Of a DNA stretch of 11,108 nt, positions 8,114 through 11,108 are shown piece after piece. The first letter of the stretch is position 1; every line of letters begins with the position of its first letter. This DNA is from Methanobacterium sp. (GTDB taxonomy: Archaea > Methanobacteriota > Methanobacteria > Methanobacteriales > Methanobacteriaceae). Position numbers and translations under genes: made by a program. Under the pieces are notes generated by a model that made no database searches, was not told the DNA's origin, and saw only the letters and a program-made list of their open reading frames with translations. The DNA is taken from NCBI GenBank assembly GCA_020854975.1, contig JAHKLQ010000097.1, positions 1 through 11,108 of the forward strand, written 5' to 3'.

Positions 8114-8902
8114 TTAAGAAACATTCTCTTTTAAAATAATATTTCCTGCAATTTTTTCAATGGACTGCAGGGCAACTGAATCAGGGTAATCAGTCAGTGG
8201 AAGGCCCTCCATATCTGCTCTGACAACCAGATCATCCCTAGAGATGCTGCCTAAAACCTCAACTCCCATTTCTCCCAACTTTTCCTGGACAAATTTTTCT
8301 TCTGTCTTGCTGGAAACCTTGTTAATTACCGCTACCACATTCCGGATACCTATATCTGTAGCTAACTTCTTAATACGACTGGCAGTCTCCAAAGATTTAA
8401 GTCCAGGTTCGACTACAATAATCATAACATCAACTGCTTCTGCTGTGCGCCTTCCCAAATGTTCTATGCCAGCTTCCATGTCTAAAATAACTATTTCATC
8501 TTTTTTAATGATAAGATTCCGTAAAATAGCTTTTAACATAACAGAGGCAGGACACACACATCCTTCACCACCCTTGTCAACTGTGCCCATCACCAGGATC
8601 TTAAGGTTACCCTCTGCATCATAGTCAGTTGAAAGAGAATCTGGAAGGTCAGATATAGTGGGATTAATCTTGAAAACCTCTCCAAACGATGATCCTGGTT
8701 CTGCACCAGTTCTCTCTTTGATCAGGTCTTTCATCTTAGATATGGGGCTTATTGGTTTATGTATACCGAGACTTCCTGCCAGATTCATATCTGGATCTGC
8801 GTCAATGGCATATACCTTATATTTTTGGGATAAAATAACGGCCAAAGTACCAGCTAAGGTGGTTTTACCCACTCCGCCCTTTCCAGTTACTGCAATCTTC
8901 AT
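8114..8902 (-). CDS. CooC-like ATPase (nickel-insertion / CO dehydrogenase maturation family)
   Basis: This 262-residue P-loop ATPase belongs to the MinD/ParA/CooC superfamily. It has a deviant Walker A GKGGVGKTT with signature lysine K8 (7-15), a DADPD motif (34-38), the switch motif LDMEAGIEHLGR (140-151) and a CVC motif at C115-C117. The DMEAGIEHLGR and CxC motifs are hallmarks of CooC, where the two cysteines of a dimer bind nickel and the ATPase loads Ni into carbon monoxide dehydrogenase. No CO dehydrogenase gene is in the window, so its client here is unknown. The frame stays open to a TTG at 8926, but I place the start at the ATG 8900-8902 because GGGTGAG lies just upstream and the protein then begins directly with the P-loop strand. 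It leads a row with the pcc1-like gene and serS. Confidence 0.88.
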   Translation of the reverse strand: MKIAVTGKGGVGKTTLAGTLAVILSQKYKVYAIDADPDMNLAGSLGIHKPISPISKMKDLIKERTGAEPGSSFGEVFKINPTISDLPDSLSTDYDAEGNLKILVMGTVDKGGEGCVCPASVMLKAILRNLIIKKDEIVILDMEAGIEHLGRRTAEAVDVMIIVVEPGLKSLETASRIKKLATDIGIRNVVAVINKVSSKTEEKFVQEKLGEMGVEVLGSISRDDLVVRADMEGLPLTDYPDSVALQSIEKIAGNIILKENVS

Positions 8903-8906
8903 GACT

Positions 8907-8913
8907 CTCACCC
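8907..8913 (-). promoter_or_regulatory. Shine-Dalgarno site deciding the CooC-like start
   Basis: The minus strand reads GGGTGAG with its GGTGA core 5 nt before the ATG at 8902. It is a near-perfect anti-SD complement and favours this ATG over the in-frame TTG at 8926, which has no such site. Confidence 0.75.
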
Positions 8914-8951
8914 ATCTTATTTTCAAAAGGGAAATACAATGTTACAAATAC

Positions 8952-8984
8952 TTAAAAAACTATTTCTCATTAAAAAACTATTTC
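8952..8984. repeat. 15-bp direct repeat pair upstream of the CooC-like gene
   Basis: TTAAAAAACTATTTC occurs at 8952-8966 and 8970-8984, an 18-bp period. On the minus strand each copy reads GAAATAGTTTTTTAA, so each carries a T6 run. They lie 50-82 bp before the CooC-like ATG. They could be paired regulator sites or paired T-run terminators for the upstream repeat-protein gene. Confidence 0.85.
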
Positions 8985-9030
8985 CAAAAAATATCTGTGA
9001 GAATAACTATGTCAAAATAATATTAATAAA

Positions 9031-9050
9031 TTCATTGGAATTTCAATGAA
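9031..9050. repeat. 20-bp near-perfect palindrome
   Basis: TTCATTGGAATTTCAATGAA pairs along its whole length apart from one G-T position (7-bp outer arms TTCATTG/CAATGAA). It lies between the repeat-protein gene and the CooC-like gene, about 130 bp before the CooC-like ATG. It could be an operator or an RNA hairpin. The remainder of the gap 8903-9111 is AT-rich with no gene. Confidence 0.7.
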
Positions 9051-9072
9051 AAGACACCAATTTTTAAGTAAC

Positions 9073-9100
9073 TCAAGAAAATAAAAAAAGAAAAAAGGGG
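9073..9100 (-). terminator. T-tract terminator after the repeat protein
   Basis: On the minus strand the run CCCCTTTTTTCTTTTTTTATTTTC starts about 12 bp after the TAA at 9112-9114. It fits archaeal T-tract termination. Confidence 0.6.
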
Positions 9101-9111
9101 AAGTTTTTATT

Positions 9112-11108
9112 TTAAAAGGGCAACGTTGCGTATCTATTATAGATAGTCGCTGTTGCAGTATTCCAACTGTTAATAACGCCGAACGTATTACGTGAACTAC
9201 TAGCATCCGCTGAATACCATTGTCCGTTGACATAAACTTCTGCCCAGACATGACCATACCAACTGCCACTTGAGAAGTTACAGTAACCATGTACATATCG
9301 TGCAGGGATAGAAGCCGCTCTTAACAGAGCTATCAACAGGTGACTGGTGTCTACACAGTTCCCTGAACCAGCACTTAACGTTCCAACTGCTCCATATTTG
9401 GTGTTGTAATAGAAGGAGTAACCAATGTTATCCCTCACCCAGTTGAATATAGCAACAGCTTTCTCGTAAGCCGTACTAGCACTGGAAGTGATACTATTAG
9501 CCAGAGCTATTATTTGTGAGTTGTCAGATTGGCAATTAGTAGTAGCCACCATGTACTTACTATACTCTGCTGGTATACCATAGATAACCGTTACCCACGG
9601 TTGTAAACTGATGGAACTTGGAAGTGCTCCGTTGGTGTTATACTGGTCCAGTACTCGACTGAACAGATAAATCTGTGTATGGTAACTGAGATCTCCGAGA
9701 CTCACAACACCATAACTTGGAGTCTCCTTATTTTCTGCCATGTATTGTGCTATTCTACTGGCGAAGTCAAGATATTCAGCTAAACTCAGATTCCCACTGC
9801 TCATATTTTCGTAACTTGAAGAAGACACATTATAATTATCCAAGGATATTGGATCGTCATTGTTACTTTTAATTTGTACTGTGGCAACTGTAGCCAAATA
9901 TAAGAACTGAGCTATGTTGATTCGCACTCCAGCTACATTCGCTGTCGTAGGCAGTTCGCTGTAAAGTTCCACATTGTTTTTAACCCCAGTTGCTGTATCT
10001 GCAATGTCATCTATAGAGAAACTGACATTAATCCCTGTGGTTGGAATGTTACTGGTTGACCAAGTTTTAACAACTATATTGGAAGGTAACACCTTGTTTG
10101 TTTTGTAATAATCAAGTATTCGACTGAACAAATAGATTTGAGACTTATAACCTATTTTTCCAATACTTGACAAACCATAAGTAGGTGCCACTTGGTTGTT
10201 GCTGATAAACTCAGAAATTCGACTAGCTAAATCCACATAATCAGCCGAAAATAACAATTCAGTGTCCAATTCTTCAATGCTGCTGGTAGGTAGTGTGTAG
10301 CTTTCAGTGGTTACAGTGGTGGTGGTTGATTTCCCGTTATTGAGTGCTACGGTTGCTTGTGTGGCCAGATATAGGAATTGTGCCATGTTTATACTGGTAG
10401 TTCCTATAGTGATGGTAGTGGGCAGTGTCTTGTTGGTTTCAATGTAATTTTTAACTGTTTGCGCGGCAGTAAGAACTTCAGCAATGGTAAACGACATTGG
10501 TTCCGTTATAGGTATGTTACTAGTACTCCACGATTTAAGGGTTATACTGCTTGGTAGTTGTCCGTTGTTTTTGTAGCTGCTTAGTACACGGCTGTAGAGA
10601 TAGATTTGTGATTGGTAACTGATTTGTCCTAGGCCGATTAGTCCGTAGGGTGGTGCTTGGTAGTTTTCTGCCATGTATTGTGCTATTCTGTTGGCAAAGT
10701 CCACATAGTTGCTGGTAGTTAATGTTCCAGTTTTCAGGCTTTCACTGCTACTAGATGGTAGCTGGTAGTTGCTGCTCACAGTTACAGTGGTGGTGGTTGG
10801 ATTTCCTTTGTTAAGGTCGTTTGTTGCTGCTGCTGCCAGGAATAGGAATTGTGCCATGTTTATACTGGTAGTTCCTATGGTTACGGTGGTTGGTAGTTTT
10901 TTGTTGGTTTCGATGTATGTTTTGACGGTTTGTGCTGCGGTGAGTATTTGGTCGATGGTGAAGGTGTAGGATGTGGGTTCTGTTATTGGTATATTGCTGG
11001 TGGTCCAGGTTTTAACGGTCATGGTGTTGGGTAGTTGTCCGTTGTTTTTGTAACTGGTTAACACACGACTGTAAAGATATACCTGAGATTGATAACTGAT
11101 CTCTCCTA
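9112..11108 (-). CDS. Pseudomurein-binding-repeat protein with C-terminal transglutaminase-like cysteine protease domain (partial, N-terminus missing)
   Basis: The frame is open to the window edge, so only the C-terminal 664 residues are seen. The GTG at 11064 lies inside a repeat (the frame reads YLYSRVLTSYKNN there) and is not a start. Numbering below counts from that GTG. Residues 1-490 are repeats of a module of about 157 residues. Each module pairs two helical motifs: one like ILTAAQTVKTYIETNKKLP ... INMAQFLFLA, the other like RIAQYMAEN ... YQSQIYLYSRVL. Both resemble pseudomurein-binding repeats. The C-terminal domain (about 510-650) has a transglutaminase/C71-like triad: C570 (GNCVD), H605 (GHVWAEV) and D620 (SADAS). 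Phage enzymes PeiW and PeiP, which cut pseudomurein peptide bonds, join the same domain types, so a role in wall remodelling is inferred. Export is expected, but the signal peptide would lie outside the window. Confidence 0.88.
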   Translation of the reverse strand, partial: GEISYQSQVYLYSRVLTSYKNNGQLPNTMTVKTWTTSNIPITEPTSYTFTIDQILTAAQTVKTYIETNKKLPTTVTIGTTSINMAQFLFLAAAATNDLNKGNPTTTTVTVSSNYQLPSSSSESLKTGTLTTSNYVDFANRIAQYMAENYQAPPYGLIGLGQISYQSQIYLYSRVLSSYKNNGQLPSSITLKSWSTSNIPITEPMSFTIAEVLTAAQTVKNYIETNKTLPTTITIGTTSINMAQFLYLATQATVALNNGKSTTTTVTTESYTLPTSSIEELDTELLFSADYVDLASRISEFISNNQVAPTYGLSSIGKIGYKSQIYLFSRILDYYKTNKVLPSNIVVKTWSTSNIPTTGINVSFSIDDIADTATGVKNNVELYSELPTTANVAGVRINIAQFLYLATVATVQIKSNNDDPISLDNYNVSSSSYENMSSGNLSLAEYLDFASRIAQYMAENKETPSYGVVSLGDLSYHTQIYLFSRVLDQYNTNGALPSSISLQPWVTVIYGIPAEYSKYMVATTNCQSDNSQIIALANSITSSASTAYEKAVAIFNWVRDNIGYSFYYNTKYGAVGTLSAGSGNCVDTSHLLIALLRAASIPARYVHGYCNFSSGSWYGHVWAEVYVNGQWYSADASSSRNTFGVINSWNTATATIYNRYATLPF
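9595..10059 (-). repeat. Repeat module 3 (155 codons, most diverged)
   Basis: Bounded by the conserved Trp of the LPSSI..W motif. The first half-motif has drifted (VKNNVELYSELPTTANVAGVRINIAQFL), while the second keeps RIAQYMAEN as in module 1. It leads directly into the catalytic domain. Confidence 0.85.
10060..10527 (-). repeat. Repeat module 2 (156 codons)
   Basis: The first half is nearly the same as module 1 (VKNYIETNKTLPTTITIGTT, then SINMAQFLYLA). The second half differs (RISEFISNNQVAPTYG, then KIGYKSQIYLFSRILDYYKTN). Confidence 0.88.
10528..11004 (-). repeat. Repeat module 1 (159 codons)
   Basis: A complete module with VKTYIETNKKLP / INMAQFLFLA and RIAQYMAENYQAPPYG / QISYQSQIYLYSRVLSSYKNNGQLP. 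A 37-bp block at 10842-10878 is identical to 10371-10407 in module 2. Confidence 0.9.
11005..11108 (-). repeat. Partial repeat module running off the window
   Basis: The last visible bases encode GEISYQSQVYLYSRVLTSYKNNGQLP and the conserved Trp. This is the end of another module, so at least one more repeat lies beyond the window. Confidence 0.88.

Noticed and set aside
8244..9020. Two plus-strand open frames (8244-8624 and 8658-9020) antisense to the CooC-like gene
   Set aside because: They mirror a strongly supported gene on the other strand, have Ser/Thr/Pro-rich shadow-type composition and no recognisable domain.
9012..9296. Minus-strand open frame of 94 codons overlapping the catalytic-domain end
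   Set aside because: Out of frame with the transglutaminase-like domain, which carries the C-H-D triad in the long frame.
10769..10969. Plus-strand open frame with Val/Leu-rich product in the repeat region
   Set aside because: It is the antisense of Thr/Ala-rich repeat codons, and the long minus-strand frame explains the sequence.
9595..11108. CRISPR array as an explanation for the regular repeats
   Set aside because: The period is about 470 bp, the sequence is coding throughout, and there are no short repeats with unique spacers.

Overview
The window looks like a chromosomal segment of a methanogenic archaeon of the Methanobacteriales, probably Methanobacterium or a close relative. Three things point there: a surface protein built of pseudomurein-binding-type repeats with a transglutaminase-like cysteine protease domain, a seryl-tRNA synthetase of the rare zinc-dependent methanogen class, and archaeal signals (GGTGA/GGAGG Shine-Dalgarno sites, AT-rich TATA-like boxes, T-tract terminators). 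The DNA is AT-rich, especially between genes. This assignment comes from protein families, not from a database match.

Layout, left to right. At 1-2496 (+) lie two overlapping half-transporter genes of an ABC exporter; the first is cut by the window edge. The motif asymmetry between them is that of a heterodimeric exporter with one degenerate ATP site. At 2610-3893 (-) is a type I dihydroorotase (pyrC), convergent with the ABC genes across a T-tract region. A 244-bp AT-rich divergent promoter region follows. At 4138-6035 (+) is a two-gene operon: an archaeal nucleotidyltransferase of the UPF0348/TmcAL type overlaps by 10 bp with a long FKBP-type prolyl isomerase that has an acidic tail. At 6211-8902 (-) is a gene row transcribed leftwards: a CooC-like nickel-insertion ATPase, a small KEOPS Pcc1-like protein and serS2. 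At 9112-11108 (-) is the 3' part of a very large repeat protein ending in a transglutaminase-like domain; its N-terminus lies beyond the window.

Most of the window is housekeeping: pyrimidine synthesis, protein folding, and tRNA charging and modification. The accessory and less ordinary parts are the asymmetric exporter, the repeat-built cell-wall protein, whose modules look recombined, and the pairing of a metallochaperone ATPase with tRNA genes. Several short direct repeats lie in the intergenic regions (3951-4001, 7814-7846, 8952-8984), and one tandem duplication carries a start codon (4135-4158). I saw no CRISPR array, tRNA, rRNA or insertion sequence, and no obviously new multi-gene system.
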